The notes beneath the pieces are model-generated. The model made no database searches and was not told the origin of the DNA. It saw only the letters and a program-made list of their open reading frames with translations. A stretch of 32,174 nt of DNA, from NCBI GenBank assembly GCA_002437415.1, contig DJPL01000077.1:76709-108882 (forward strand), written 5' to 3'. The stretch is from Ruminococcaceae bacterium UBA6413 (lineage in GTDB: Bacteria > Bacillota > Clostridia > Oscillospirales > Ruminococcaceae). The position numbers were made by a program, and so were the translations under genes. Numbering within the stretch: position 1 is the first letter of the stretch; each line of letters starts with the position of its first letter. Positions 16,286-25,456 of this stretch are shown here, piece by piece.

Positions 16286-19200
16286 GAAGTGATATAAAGA
16301 AAGTACTTGTTATAGGTTCAGGTCCTATCGTAATCGGACAGGCTGCCGAATTTGACTATGCAGGCACACAGGCTTGCCGCGCACTTAAGGCAGAGGGTCT
16401 TGAGGTCGTGCTGATAAACTCAAACCCCGCTACCATTATGACGGACAAGCATATGGCGGACAAAATTTATATCGAGCCGCTGACGCTTGATGTAGTAAAG
16501 AAGATAATTAAGATAGAAAAGCCCGACAGCATTCTGTCAACGCTCGGCGGTCAGACAGGTCTGACGCTTTCGATGCAGCTTGCGGAAGAGGGCTTCCTTG
16601 CCGAGAACGGTGTAAAGCTGCTCGGCGCAAACCCCGAAACAATCCACAAGGCAGAGGACAGACAGGCGTTCAAGGATACTATGGAGGCTATCGGCGAGCC
16701 TTGTATTCCCTCAAAGGTCGTTGAAACCGTTGAGGACGCTCTAGATTTTGCCGAGGTCATCCACTACCCCGTAATTGTACGTCCCGCGTTCACGCTCGGC
16801 GGTACAGGCGGCGGTATTGCTTACAACAAGGACGAATTACACGAGATCGCAACAAACGGTCTGCGCCTTTCGCCTATCACACAGATACTTGTTGAAAAGT
16901 GCATTTCCGGTTGGAAGGAAATTGAGTTCGAGGTTATCCGTGACGCAAAGGGCAACGTTATCACAGTCTGCTCGATGGAAAACTTTGACCCTGTCGGCGT
17001 TCACACAGGCGACAGTATCGTTATCGCTCCCGCTGTTACACTTGCCGACAAGGAATATCAGATGCTGAGAACAGCGGCTCTGAACATTATCCAGGCTCTT
17101 AAGGTAGAGGGCGGCTGTAACTGTCAGTTCGCACTTAAGCCCGACAGCTTTGAGTACTCGGTGATCGAGGTAAACCCCAGAGTTTCACGTTCATCTGCGC
17201 TCGCTTCTAAGGCTACAGGCTATCCTATAGCAAAGGTTGCAACAAAGATCGCGATAGGCTATTCTCTTGACGAGATAGTAAACCAGGTAACAGGCAAGAC
17301 ATATGCCTGCTTCGAGCCTGCGCTCGACTATGTTGTAGTAAAGTTCCCGAAGTGGCCCTTTGATAAGTTCGTATACGCAAAGAAAACACTCGGTACGCAG
17401 ATGAAGGCTACCGGTGAGATAATGGCTATCGGCACAAGCTTTGAAGAAGCTATGATGAAGGCTGTACGTTCGATCGAGCTCGGTATGGATACGATGCGTA
17501 AAAAGGCATTCAAGAAGCTGACAGACGAAGAAGTAAGAGCAAAGCTCCACGATGTCGATGTTGACCGCTCGTTCTGCGTATTCGAGGCACTGAGAAGAGG
17601 TTTTGACGTTCAGGAGATACACGATATAACTACTATTGATAAGTGGTTTATCACAAAGCTTAAAAACCTTGCAGAGCTTGAACTCTGGCTTGAGGACGGC
17701 GAGCTTACTCAGGAGAAGTACGACCTTGCAAAGAAGTACAGCTACCTTGATAAGACTATCGAAAAGCTTTCCGGTCAGAAGCTTGCGGATAAGGGCATAA
17801 AGACGCGTCACGCCGTATACAAGATGGTTGATACCTGCGCCGCCGAGTTTTCCGCAGAAACACCTTACTTCTACAGCACATACGATGAAGAAAACGAAGC
17901 CGCAGAATTTATTGAACAGCACCCGACAGATAAAAAGAAGATAATAGTTTTCGGTTCAGGTCCTATCAGAATAGGTCAGGGTATCGAGTTCGACTATTGC
18001 TCGGTACACTGTGTATGGGCACTCAAGGAAATGGGTTATGAAGCTATAATCTGCAACAACAATCCCGAAACGGTTTCAACCGACTTTGATACAGGCGACA
18101 GACTGTATTTCGACCCGCTGACATTTGAAGATGTCGATTCGCTGATAGCTACCGAAAAGCCTTACGGCGTTGTAGTACAGTTCGGCGGTCAGACAGCTAT
18201 CAAGCTTACAAAGCACTTACAGGAGAGCGGAGTAAGAATACTCGGTACTTCTGCCGAAAGCATAGATGACGCAGAGGACAGAGAGAAGTTTGACGAGCTG
18301 CTTGAAAAGTGTGAGATACCCCGTCCTAAGGGACACACGGTATTCACTACCGAAGAAGCGCTTAAAGCGGCTAACGACCTCGGTTATCCCGTTCTGCTCC
18401 GTCCGTCATACGTTCTCGGCGGTCAGAATATGATCATTGCACACTGCGACAGCGATGTCGCCGAATATATGACGATCATCACGGCTACAGAGCTTGAAAA
18501 TCCTGTACTGATAGATAAGTACCTTATGGGTACTGAGGTCGAGGTCGACGCTATCTGCGACGGCACAGACTTCCTTATCCCCGGTATAATGGAGCATATC
18601 GAGCGTGCAGGCGTACACTCGGGCGACAGTATCTCGGTATATCCTGCACAGACGCTTTCCGACAAGATAAAGAGCACGATAGTAACATATACGGAGCGTC
18701 TTGCAAAGGCACTGAACGTAATCGGTCTTGTAAATATCCAGTACGTTGTATATAACAACGAGGTTTACGTTATCGAGGTAAACCCCAGATCTTCAAGAAC
18801 AGTTCCTTATATCAGTAAGGTAACAGGCGTTCAGATGGTCGATATCGCAACAAAAATTATGCTCGGCGAAAGCCTTAAGGAGCAGGGCTTTAGCAGCGGA
18901 CTTTATCCAGTAGGCGACTATGTAGCCGTTAAGGTGCCGGTATTCAGCTTTGAAAAGCTCCATGATGTTGATACACAGCTCGGTCCCGAGATGAAGTCAA
19001 CAGGTGAGGCACTCGGTATAGCAAAGACATTTGAAGAGGCTCTTTACAAGGGACTCATCGCGGCAGGCTTCAAGATATTCAAGAAGGGCGGCGTAATGTT
19101 TACTGTAAAGAATTCCGACAAGCCCGAAATTATACCTCTTGCAGAGAAGTTTGAAAAGCTCGGCTTTGAGCTGTACGCTACAAGCGGTACTGCTTCAATG

Positions 19201-19482
19201 CTGAACAGAAATATGATAGCTACCAACTTCACATATCGTATACACGAGGATAAAGAGCCGAACGTTATCAGCCTGCTTGAAAGCGGCAAGATAAACTACG
19301 TTATCTCAACCTCCGAAACAGGCAGAAAGCCCGCTCTCGACAGCGTTAAGATAAGACGTAAGTCGGTCGAGCGTTCTATAGCCTGCCTTACATCGGTCGA
19401 TACGGCAAACGCTCTTGTAAAGTGTATCGCTATGGATAAGACTGTAGACGATCTCGAAATGGTAGATATAACAAAGATTTAA
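16276..19482 (+). CDS. carB: Carbamoyl-phosphate synthase, large subunit
   Basis: A 1068-residue ATP-grasp synthase, the normal full length. Two homologous halves each open with a GSGPI-x-IGQ motif (near residues 14 and 560). The first half phosphorylates bicarbonate and the second phosphorylates carbamate. The C-terminal ~130 residues (from about 935, FKIFKKGGVMFTVKNSDK onward) form the MGS-like allosteric domain, where UMP usually inhibits and IMP or ornithine may activate. It is an ammonia-channelling complex with CarA and serves both pyrimidine and arginine synthesis. Confidence 0.98.
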   Translation: MPLRSDIKKVLVIGSGPIVIGQAAEFDYAGTQACRALKAEGLEVVLINSNPATIMTDKHMADKIYIEPLTLDVVKKIIKIEKPDSILSTLGGQTGLTLSMQLAEEGFLAENGVKLLGANPETIHKAEDRQAFKDTMEAIGEPCIPSKVVETVEDALDFAEVIHYPVIVRPAFTLGGTGGGIAYNKDELHEIATNGLRLSPITQILVEKCISGWKEIEFEVIRDAKGNVITVCSMENFDPVGVHTGDSIVIAPAVTLADKEYQMLRTAALNIIQALKVEGGCNCQFALKPDSFEYSVIEVNPRVSRSSALASKATGYPIAKVATKIAIGYSLDEIVNQVTGKTYACFEPALDYVVVKFPKWPFDKFVYAKKTLGTQMKATGEIMAIGTSFEEAMMKAVRSIELGMDTMRKKAFKKLTDEEVRAKLHDVDVDRSFCVFEALRRGFDVQEIHDITTIDKWFITKLKNLAELELWLEDGELTQEKYDLAKKYSYLDKTIEKLSGQKLADKGIKTRHAVYKMVDTCAAEFSAETPYFYSTYDEENEAAEFIEQHPTDKKKIIVFGSGPIRIGQGIEFDYCSVHCVWALKEMGYEAIICNNNPETVSTDFDTGDRLYFDPLTFEDVDSLIATEKPYGVVVQFGGQTAIKLTKHLQESGVRILGTSAESIDDAEDREKFDELLEKCEIPRPKGHTVFTTEEALKAANDLGYPVLLRPSYVLGGQNMIIAHCDSDVAEYMTIITATELENPVLIDKYLMGTEVEVDAICDGTDFLIPGIMEHIERAGVHSGDSISVYPAQTLSDKIKSTIVTYTERLAKALNVIGLVNIQYVVYNNEVYVIEVNPRSSRTVPYISKVTGVQMVDIATKIMLGESLKEQGFSSGLYPVGDYVAVKVPVFSFEKLHDVDTQLGPEMKSTGEALGIAKTFEEALYKGLIAAGFKIFKKGGVMFTVKNSDKPEIIPLAEKFEKLGFELYATSGTASMLNRNMIATNFTYRIHEDKEPNVISLLESGKINYVISTSETGRKPALDSVKIRRKSVERSIACLTSVDTANALVKCIAMDKTVDDLEMVDITKI

Positions 19483-19494
19483 TGAGGTGCGATA

Positions 19495-20100
19495 TTGAAA
19501 ACAGGCGAATATAAAGTAAAATTCAATTACACGATATTGAGGGGATTTATAGACGCTTTCGGTCTGGTTATGGCTCTGCTCATATATCAGACGACATACG
19601 CATACTATGATAAGTTTATTCACCCCGATCAGGTGATAAATAATGTTTATCCAAACGGTGTGCCGCTTGACAGATGGATACTCGGCGGCATAGTCCCGTT
19701 TATCGCTCTTGCGGTGCTTGTGTTCTCGGTCGTGTATATGTTCATACCGCACAAGTCAAGAACGCTGACTATTACGGCGGACAACGCACAGAAGTATTAC
19801 GACAACCTGATGATAACAAACAGTCTTCTGCGTATACTGGCTTTTCTTGCGCTGTGGGATTACACCTACATTTCGCAGAGCAACCTGCTGTATGCGAACG
19901 AGTCGTGGTTCAGTTTTCAGACAGTGCTTGACGTAGTGGTCGGAGCGATCGTTGTGTACTTTATGTACGGCAGACTTAAAGCTATAGCAAAGCCTATCGA
20001 CACGGTGAAAGAGGCTGAGAAGAAAGTTGTCACAGACGACGATACAACGCTTGCAAAGGTGAAAATAGTCAAGGACGACGATACAATAATGCGCAGTTAA
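19495..20100 (+). CDS. Uncharacterised 4-TM membrane protein in pyr operon
   Basis: A 201-residue integral membrane protein that I do not recognise. Four hydrophobic segments are visible at about 15-37, 62-84, 108-128 and 143-162. A charged C-terminal tail follows, with two DDDT repeats (VVTDDDTTLAKVKIVKDDDT). It starts with TTG at 19495 behind GAGGTG, 12 bp after carB, and is followed by a terminator-like hairpin, so it is co-transcribed with carAB. It lacks the motifs of UraA/PyrP uracil permeases and is much shorter. Position alone suggests a link to pyrimidine metabolism. Confidence 0.8.
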   Translation: MKTGEYKVKFNYTILRGFIDAFGLVMALLIYQTTYAYYDKFIHPDQVINNVYPNGVPLDRWILGGIVPFIALAVLVFSVVYMFIPHKSRTLTITADNAQKYYDNLMITNSLLRILAFLALWDYTYISQSNLLYANESWFSFQTVLDVVVGAIVVYFMYGRLKAIAKPIDTVKEAEKKVVTDDDTTLAKVKIVKDDDTIMRS

Positions 20101-20108
20101 TTATGAGC

Positions 20109-20147
20109 AAGGCAACACAATAGAAATAACGTGTTGCCTTGATTTTT
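20109..20147 (+). terminator. Hairpin terminator inside pyr operon
   Basis: AAGGCAACAC (20109-20118) pairs perfectly with GTGTTGCCTT (20131-20140), followed by GATTTTT. It separates the membrane protein from pyrK with no room for a good new promoter before 20181, so it probably acts as a partial terminator that lowers pyrKD expression. Confidence 0.75.
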
Positions 20148-20180
20148 ACACAGCGGTAATGCCGCAGGAAAGGAAAATAT

Positions 20181-20954
20181 ATGAGCTTTTTTTGTAATTC
20201 ATATCCGATAGTTGATAAAAAAGCGCTCGGTGAGGGTATATATTCATATACGCTTAAATGTCCCGAGGTCGCCGAAAACGCACATATCGGACAGTTCGTT
20301 CAGATAAAGGCTGAGGGCTATATGCTCCGCAGACCTATCTCTATATGCTCGGTTGACAAGGAAAACGGTACTATGCGCCTTGTTTTTGAAGTAAGAGGCA
20401 AGGGTACTGATAAGATATCCGAGCTCAACAAGGGCGACCTGATGGATGTTATCGCTCCGCTCGGCAACGGCTTTACCGTTCCCGCTAAGAAGGACGGCAG
20501 AGTGATAGTAGTTGGCGGCGGCATCGGCACACCTCCTCTGCTTGACATTGCAAAGCTGTACGGCGACAAGTGCACGGCAATACTTGGCTTCAGAAGCTTT
20601 GACAAGATAATCCTTGACAAGGACTACGCCAAAGCAGGCGCAAGCGTTATAATCTGCACCGACGACGGCAGTACAGGCGTACACGGTACGATAGCTCAGC
20701 CGCTTGCCGATGAGCTTGCTAAGGGCGATGTTGCGGCTGTATATGCCTGCGGTCCTACACCTATGCTGAAAGCGGTCGTTGCGGCGGCAAAGCAGGCAGG
20801 CGTATATTCTGAGGTTTCTCTTGAACAGCGTATGGGTTGCGGTGTCGGTGCGTGTGTTGTATGTGCCTGCACGGTTATCCGTGACGGAGAAGAAAAGGTC
20901 GTAAGAGTATGCAAGGACGGCCCTGTGTTCAGCGGTGAGGAGGTAGTATTATGA
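20181..20954 (+). CDS. pyrK: Dihydroorotate dehydrogenase electron-transfer subunit
   Basis: A 257-residue FAD and 2Fe-2S protein that passes electrons from PyrD to NAD+. The N-terminal ferredoxin-reductase barrel has RRPISICSVD for FAD. GGGIGTPPLLDIAKLYG starts the NAD-binding domain. The C-terminus binds the 2Fe-2S cluster through C220, C225, C228 and C244. The ribosome site AGGAAAGG precedes ATG 20181. It overlaps pyrD by 4 bp (ATGA). The heterotetramer with PyrD is the NAD-linked class 1B enzyme usual in anaerobic Firmicutes. Confidence 0.96.
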   Translation: MSFFCNSYPIVDKKALGEGIYSYTLKCPEVAENAHIGQFVQIKAEGYMLRRPISICSVDKENGTMRLVFEVRGKGTDKISELNKGDLMDVIAPLGNGFTVPAKKDGRVIVVGGGIGTPPLLDIAKLYGDKCTAILGFRSFDKIILDKDYAKAGASVIICTDDGSTGVHGTIAQPLADELAKGDVAAVYACGPTPMLKAVVAAAKQAGVYSEVSLEQRMGCGVGACVVCACTVIRDGEEKVVRVCKDGPVFSGEEVVL

Positions 20955-21871
20955 GTTTCAAGCCCGATATTTCTGTAGATGTATGCGGCAAGCATTTTAA
21001 AAACCCTGTAATAGCCGCTTCAGGTGCATACGGCTTTGGTGAGGATTATACCGACCTTTACCCGCTGTCGGCTCTCGGCGGTATTTCCTGCAAGGGTACG
21101 ACTTTAAACAAGAAGGACGGCAACATACCTCCGAGAATTGCGGAAACTCCCAGCGGAATATTAAACTCCGTAGGACTTCAGAACCCCGGTGTTGACAAGT
21201 TCATAAACTACTATCTGCCGCGGCTCAGAACACAGGACACAGTGGTTATCGCAAATATAGCAGGTGCCGTAATAGATGATTATATAGCGGTCGCAGAGAA
21301 GCTTGACGCTACCGATGTCGATATGATAGAGCTTAATATTTCCTGTCCTAACGTAAAGCAGGGCGGCGCTACATGGGGCGTTACCTGCGAGGGTGCGGCA
21401 AGCGTTACAAGAGCGGTAAGAAAGGCTACAAAAAAGCCCGTGATCGTAAAGCTTACTCCCAATGTAACCAACATTACCGAGATCGCAAAGGCAGTCGAGG
21501 CCGAGGGCGCGGACAGCGTTTCGCTGATAAACACTCTTCTCGGTATGAGAATTGATATCAGAACAAGACGACCTATCCTGCACAACAATGTCGGCGGACT
21601 TTCGGGTCCTGCTGTATTCCCTGTTGCGGTAAGAATGGTATGGCAGGTATCAAATGCCGTTAAAATACCGGTAATCGGTATGGGCGGTATAGCAACAGCC
21701 GAGGACGCTATCGAGATGATGATGGCAGGCGCGTCTGCTGTACAGATGGGTACGGCTATTTTCAATGACCCGTATGCACCGATAAAGGTATGCGAGGGAA
21801 TGGAAAAGTTCCTTGCCGAGCAAAGAATTGAGAAGATAAGCGATATCGTAGGCACGGTAAAGCCGTGGTAA
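20951..21871 (+). CDS. pyrD: Dihydroorotate dehydrogenase, catalytic subunit (class 1B)
   Basis: A 306-residue FMN TIM-barrel enzyme oxidising dihydroorotate to orotate. ASGAYGFGED, NISC132PNVKQGG with the catalytic base Cys132 (class 1), and GMGGIATAEDAIEMMMAGA for FMN phosphate are all present. Cys rather than Ser at the base, plus the neighbouring pyrK, define class 1B. It is the last gene of the operon; a bidirectional terminator follows 28 bp after the stop. Confidence 0.97.
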   Translation: MSFKPDISVDVCGKHFKNPVIAASGAYGFGEDYTDLYPLSALGGISCKGTTLNKKDGNIPPRIAETPSGILNSVGLQNPGVDKFINYYLPRLRTQDTVVIANIAGAVIDDYIAVAEKLDATDVDMIELNISCPNVKQGGATWGVTCEGAASVTRAVRKATKKPVIVKLTPNVTNITEIAKAVEAEGADSVSLINTLLGMRIDIRTRRPILHNNVGGLSGPAVFPVAVRMVWQVSNAVKIPVIGMGGIATAEDAIEMMMAGASAVQMGTAIFNDPYAPIKVCEGMEKFLAEQRIEKISDIVGTVKPW

Positions 21872-21898
21872 CAGCTTTTATAGAATGATGCAAACAGC

Positions 21899-21938
21899 AA
21901 TGCCCTCACAGGTTTCGTTCCTGCGAGGGCATTTCAAT
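21899..21938. terminator. Bidirectional terminator between pyrD and GT2 gene
   Basis: aatgccctcacagg (21899-21912) pairs with cctgcgagggcatt (21920-21933) around a 7-nt loop, with one mismatch. T-rich flanks lie on both strands. It serves two convergent genes. Confidence 0.88.
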
Positions 21939-22897
21939 TATTCCTTGTTTATAAACTTGTCTATAATATACTTAGGTCTAGCCTTGACCTCGGTATAGAT
22001 CTTTCCGATATATTCACCGACAATTCCGAGCGCCATTATCTGAAGACCGCTTAAAAACCATATCGAGCACATAAGCGAGCTCCAGCCGGCTTCCGTATTA
22101 CCAAGGCAGGTCTGCACTATCGTGTAGATTATCATACCGATACTGATAAGGAACACTAAGAAGCCTACTACAGTTACAAGCCTTATCGGCTTTACCGAGA
22201 AGCTTGTGATACCGTCAAACGCAAAAGCCAGCATCTTTTTCAGCGGGTACTTTGATTCGCCCGCGAAGCGCTCACTGCGCTCATAATATACGATATCGCT
22301 CTTGAAGCCTATCTGCTTTACTATACCTCTGAGGAACAGGTTGACCTCTTTGAACTGCGACAGCGCTTCTAGCGCACGCTTTGATATAAGTCTGTAGTCG
22401 GCGTGGTTATCGATAATGTCAACGCCGAGCAGTCGCATAAACTTGTAGAACATTCCGGCAGTTCCGCGCTTGAACACCGTGTCGGTCTTTCTTGACGAAC
22501 GTACACCGTACACGATATCACAGCCGTCATGATATTTGTCAACAAACTGATCGACAACGTTTATATCGTCCTGTAGGTCTGCGTCCATTGATATAGATAT
22601 ATCCGCAAGCTCCTTTGCCGTCATAAGTCCTGCAAGAAGTGCGTTCTGGTGTCCCTTGTTGCGGGAGAGCTTAAGCCCCGAAAACAGATCATCGCCGGAG
22701 TGGAGCTCCTCGATTATCTCCCATGTCTTGTCCTTACTGCCGTCATCTACAAACAGTACACGACTCTTGTCGGATATCTTTTTATCGTTTATAAGAGTCG
22801 TCATCTTTTCTTTAAGTCGTTTTGATGTTTCGTGAAGCACCGCTTCTTCATTATAACAGGGTACTACAATGTATAGTATGTCGTTGTATTCGGTCAT
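21938..22897 (-). CDS. GT2 polyprenyl-phosphate glycosyltransferase (GtrB/DPM-like)
   Basis: A 319-residue membrane-attached glycosyltransferase. The GT-A catalytic domain has VPCYNEE near the N-terminus, VDDGSKD (50-56) and the metal motif D105-A-D107-LQDD. RFAGESKYPLKK (210-221) is the conserved post-catalytic loop. Two C-terminal membrane helices (about 240-262 and 276-295) place it on the inner face. Relatives transfer glucose or another hexose from a nucleotide sugar to undecaprenyl phosphate for wall polymer or lipid decoration. No flippase is adjacent, so the pathway is open. AAAGGAA precedes the ATG; it is monocistronic. Confidence 0.93.
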   Translation of the reverse strand: MTEYNDILYIVVPCYNEEAVLHETSKRLKEKMTTLINDKKISDKSRVLFVDDGSKDKTWEIIEELHSGDDLFSGLKLSRNKGHQNALLAGLMTAKELADISISMDADLQDDINVVDQFVDKYHDGCDIVYGVRSSRKTDTVFKRGTAGMFYKFMRLLGVDIIDNHADYRLISKRALEALSQFKEVNLFLRGIVKQIGFKSDIVYYERSERFAGESKYPLKKMLAFAFDGITSFSVKPIRLVTVVGFLVFLISIGMIIYTIVQTCLGNTEAGWSSLMCSIWFLSGLQIMALGIVGEYIGKIYTEVKARPKYIIDKFINKE

Positions 22898-22939
22898 TTT
22901 CTATAATTCCTTTCATAGCTTTGTAATTCCGACTGTTAC

Positions 22940-22968
22940 AGTATACCCCATTTTTGTCGATTTGTAAA
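22940..22968 (-). promoter_or_regulatory. Promoter of GT2 gene
   Basis: On the minus strand TTTACA (22963-22968), 17 bp, TATACT (22940-22945), about 45 bp upstream of the ATG. Confidence 0.75.
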
Positions 22969-23027
22969 GCGGATAATGTGAAAATATGACGAAAAATCGG
23001 TAAATATAGTTATTATAGATAAAACTT

Positions 23028-23070
23028 TCACAAAAAGAAAAGCGGCTATGACACCAAAGTGCCATAGCCA
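23028..23070 (-). terminator. glnN terminator
   Basis: Minus-strand hairpin with GGCTATG / CATAGCC arms (23063-23069 with 23044-23050) and inner CAC/GTG pairs, followed by a T-rich tract (TTTTCTTTTTG). A second small inverted repeat, AACGTAT / ATACGTT (about 23128-23151), spans the glnN stop codon. Confidence 0.85.
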
Positions 23071-23142
23071 TAGGAAAAGGGTGCAGATTATCTTAAAGGG
23101 TGAAAACCCCTCTAAGCCGTTTTATAAAACGTATCTCTATAA

Positions 23143-25239
23143 TTATACGTTGAACAGCAGCTCTTCGTATGTGGGGAAGGGCCAGTACTTTTCACCGACG
23201 ATAGTTTCAAGCTCATCTGCAACAGCACGCAGGCTCTGCATTGTAGCGAATACTTCATCGTGGTAGCACTTAGCGGCTTCGTAAGCATCGGAGATACCCT
23301 GAGCCTTTACGATCACGCTGTCAAGCTCTGCGATCTTAGCGTTGAGGTTCTCAGCCAGAGAATCGATCTTGTTAGCGATTGACTGTTCGAGGTTATATGC
23401 AACGCCTGCGTTCTTCTTTGACAGAAGTACATCGCAAACCTGCTTCTCATAAGCCATAACTGCGGGGAGAATTTCCTTCGTAGCCATCTCAGCTGTTGTA
23501 AGAGCCTCAATATTGATCGTCTTGCTGTAGTTTTCAAGCAGGATCTCTGTTCTTGAGTGCATCTCAACTTCGGAGAATACCTTGTGCTTTGTGAATATCT
23601 TGACATTCTTCTCGTCAAGGAAGTGGGGAAGTGCGTCTACTGTAGACTTAAGCTCAGGCAGACCTCTTACCTCTGTTGCTTCCTTTACCCAAGCGGCATC
23701 GTAACCGTTGCCGTTGAAGATTATTCTGCTGTGCTCCTTAATTGTCTTTACGAGCAGCTCCTTAAGAGCCTTCTTGAAGTCGTCAGCCTTTTCGAGTTCG
23801 TCTGCGAACTCTTCGAGCTCCTCTGCTACGATCGTGTTAAGTACTATGTTAGGACCGGAAATGTTGAGTGAAGAACCAACACTTCTGAACTCAAACTTGT
23901 TACCTGTGAATGCGAACGGTGATGTTCTGTTTCTGTCTGTTGTATCCTTGGGGAACTTAGGCAGTGAGGTTACACCGATATCAAACTGCGCGTGCTTTGA
24001 CTCAACGTTTGTACCTGCAACAAGTGCATTTATAACATCGTTCAGCTCTTCGCCGAGGAAGATCGAGATGATCGCGGGAGGTGCTTCGTTAGCGCCAAGT
24101 CTGTGGTCGTTGCCGGCTGTAGCTACTGAAAGTCTGAGCAGGTCTGCATATTCATCAACACCCTTGATAATAGCTGCAAGGAATGTTAAGAACTGTGCGT
24201 TCTCCATCGGAGAATCACCGGGGTTCAGAAGGTTCTGACCGTCATCTGTCGACAGTGCCCAGTTATCGTGCTTACCTGAACCGTTGACACCTGCGAAAGG
24301 CTTTTCGTGCAGTAAGCATACCATATCATGCTCAAGCGCTACCTTCTTCATCATTTCCATCATAAGCTGGTTGTGGTCGGTTGCAAGGTTTGCAGACTCA
24401 AAGATAGGTGCACATTCGTGCTGTGCGGGAGCAACCTCGTTATGCTTTGTCTTTGAAGAAACGCCGAGCGCCCAGAGGTGCTTGTCGAGATCCTTCATAT
24501 AGTCGCTTACTCTCTGCTTGATAACGCCGAAGTAGTGATCTTCAAGCTCCTGACCCTTTACAGGTGCTGCACCGAAAAGTGTCCTGCCTGTGAAGATAAG
24601 GTCTTTTCTCTTATCGTATGTCTTCTTGTCAACGAGAAAATATTCCTGCTCTGCGCCGACTGTAGCAACAACGCTCTTTGCCGTTGTGTTGCCGAAGAGT
24701 CTTAAAATTCTTAATGCCTGCTTTGATACAGCGTCCATTGACTTTAAGAGAGGTGTCTTCTTGTCAAGCGCTTCGCCTGAGTATGAGAAGAACGCTGTGG
24801 GGATATATAATGTGTTATCCTTGATGAATGCATAAGAAGTGGGATCCCATGCTGTGTAGCCTCTTGCCTCGAATGTTGCACGCAAACCGCCTGAGGGGAA
24901 CGATGAAGCGTCAGGCTCGCCCTTGATAAGCTCCTTACCTGAGAACTCCATGATAACCGTACCGTCGCCAACAGGTGAAATGAAGCTGTCGTGCTTCTCG
25001 GCTGTGATACCGGTCATAGGCTGAAACCAGTGAGTGTAGTGCGTTGCACCCTTTTCTACTGCCCAGTCCTTCATTGTGGTTGCGACAACCTCTGCAACGG
25101 GAAGTGTAAGCTCTGCACCGCCGTGCATTACCTTCATCAGCTCTTTGAATGTCGCCTTGGGGAGCTTAGCCTTCATTACCGCCTCGTTGAATACGTCCGA
25201 GCCGAACAGCTCCGTTACATCATAAGTTTTTTCTGCCAT
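23143..25239 (-). CDS. glnN: Glutamine synthetase type III
   Basis: A 698-residue GSIII, the long dodecameric form found in Bacteroidetes and Clostridia, which joins ammonia to glutamate using ATP. Seen: VGAEQEY (194-200), NEVAPAQHE (267-275) and the nucleotide-loop region HEKPFAGVNGSGKHDNWAL (311-329), all with GSIII spacing. I chose ATG 25239 because AGGAGG lies just upstream; the frame stays open another 58 codons through the leader and promoter, which cannot be coding. It has its own promoter and leader hairpin. It is the only nitrogen-assimilation gene in the window. Confidence 0.97.
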   Translation of the reverse strand: MAEKTYDVTELFGSDVFNEAVMKAKLPKATFKELMKVMHGGAELTLPVAEVVATTMKDWAVEKGATHYTHWFQPMTGITAEKHDSFISPVGDGTVIMEFSGKELIKGEPDASSFPSGGLRATFEARGYTAWDPTSYAFIKDNTLYIPTAFFSYSGEALDKKTPLLKSMDAVSKQALRILRLFGNTTAKSVVATVGAEQEYFLVDKKTYDKRKDLIFTGRTLFGAAPVKGQELEDHYFGVIKQRVSDYMKDLDKHLWALGVSSKTKHNEVAPAQHECAPIFESANLATDHNQLMMEMMKKVALEHDMVCLLHEKPFAGVNGSGKHDNWALSTDDGQNLLNPGDSPMENAQFLTFLAAIIKGVDEYADLLRLSVATAGNDHRLGANEAPPAIISIFLGEELNDVINALVAGTNVESKHAQFDIGVTSLPKFPKDTTDRNRTSPFAFTGNKFEFRSVGSSLNISGPNIVLNTIVAEELEEFADELEKADDFKKALKELLVKTIKEHSRIIFNGNGYDAAWVKEATEVRGLPELKSTVDALPHFLDEKNVKIFTKHKVFSEVEMHSRTEILLENYSKTINIEALTTAEMATKEILPAVMAYEKQVCDVLLSKKNAGVAYNLEQSIANKIDSLAENLNAKIAELDSVIVKAQGISDAYEAAKCYHDEVFATMQSLRAVADELETIVGEKYWPFPTYEELLFNV

Positions 25240-25275
25240 TTTCCTTTTCCTCCTACTTTCGTTTAAATGTTCTTT

Positions 25276-25316
25276 GAAAAATAAGAAAAGGACGCTTTGA
25301 TCCCTCAAAACGTCCT
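25276..25316 (-). terminator. Terminator-like hairpin in glnN leader
   Basis: On the minus strand AGGACG and CGTCCT (25311-25316 / 25289-25294) enclose TTTGA / TCAAA around a 4-nt loop, then TTTTCTTATTTTT. It begins about 14 nt after the predicted transcript start and about 75 nt before the ATG. It may attenuate, or it may protect the 5' end. Confidence 0.65.
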
Positions 25317-25336
25317 CGTTTCTGATTACAGTTATT

Positions 25337-25365
25337 ATAATACACCATAACGGCTGATTTGTCAA
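25337..25365 (-). promoter_or_regulatory. glnN promoter
   Basis: Minus-strand TTGACA (25360-25365), 17 bp, TATTAT (25337-25342). The frame extending glnN upstream runs through it, which excludes the longer start. Confidence 0.85.
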
Positions 25366-25374
25366 TAGGTCATT

Positions 25375-25424
25375 TTGCACAAATTTTGAAAGTTTGTCTG
25401 TGCGATAATTCAAAATTGCACAAA
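25375..25424. promoter_or_regulatory. Inverted and direct repeats upstream of glnN promoter
   Basis: A perfect 9-bp inverted repeat, aattttgaa (25382-25390) and ttcaaaatt (25409-25417), is overlapped by direct copies of ttgcacaaa (25375-25383 and 25416-25424). The block lies 10-60 bp upstream of the glnN -35 box, a position suited to an activator or repressor of nitrogen assimilation. The binding factor is unknown. Confidence 0.4.
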
Positions 25425-25456
25425 AACCATTGAAAAATCGTCAAATTCTGCAAGTC

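Noticed and set aside
17191..17922. 243-codon minus-strand open frame, with similar long frames at 13064-13651 and 1170-1700
   Set aside because: All are antisense to carB, pyrC and the GH3 gene respectively, low-complexity Cys/Tyr/Leu-rich translations without motifs.
25240..25413. N-terminal extension of glutamine synthetase by 58 codons
   Set aside because: It would run through the glnN promoter and leader hairpin; the AGGAGG site fits ATG 25239.
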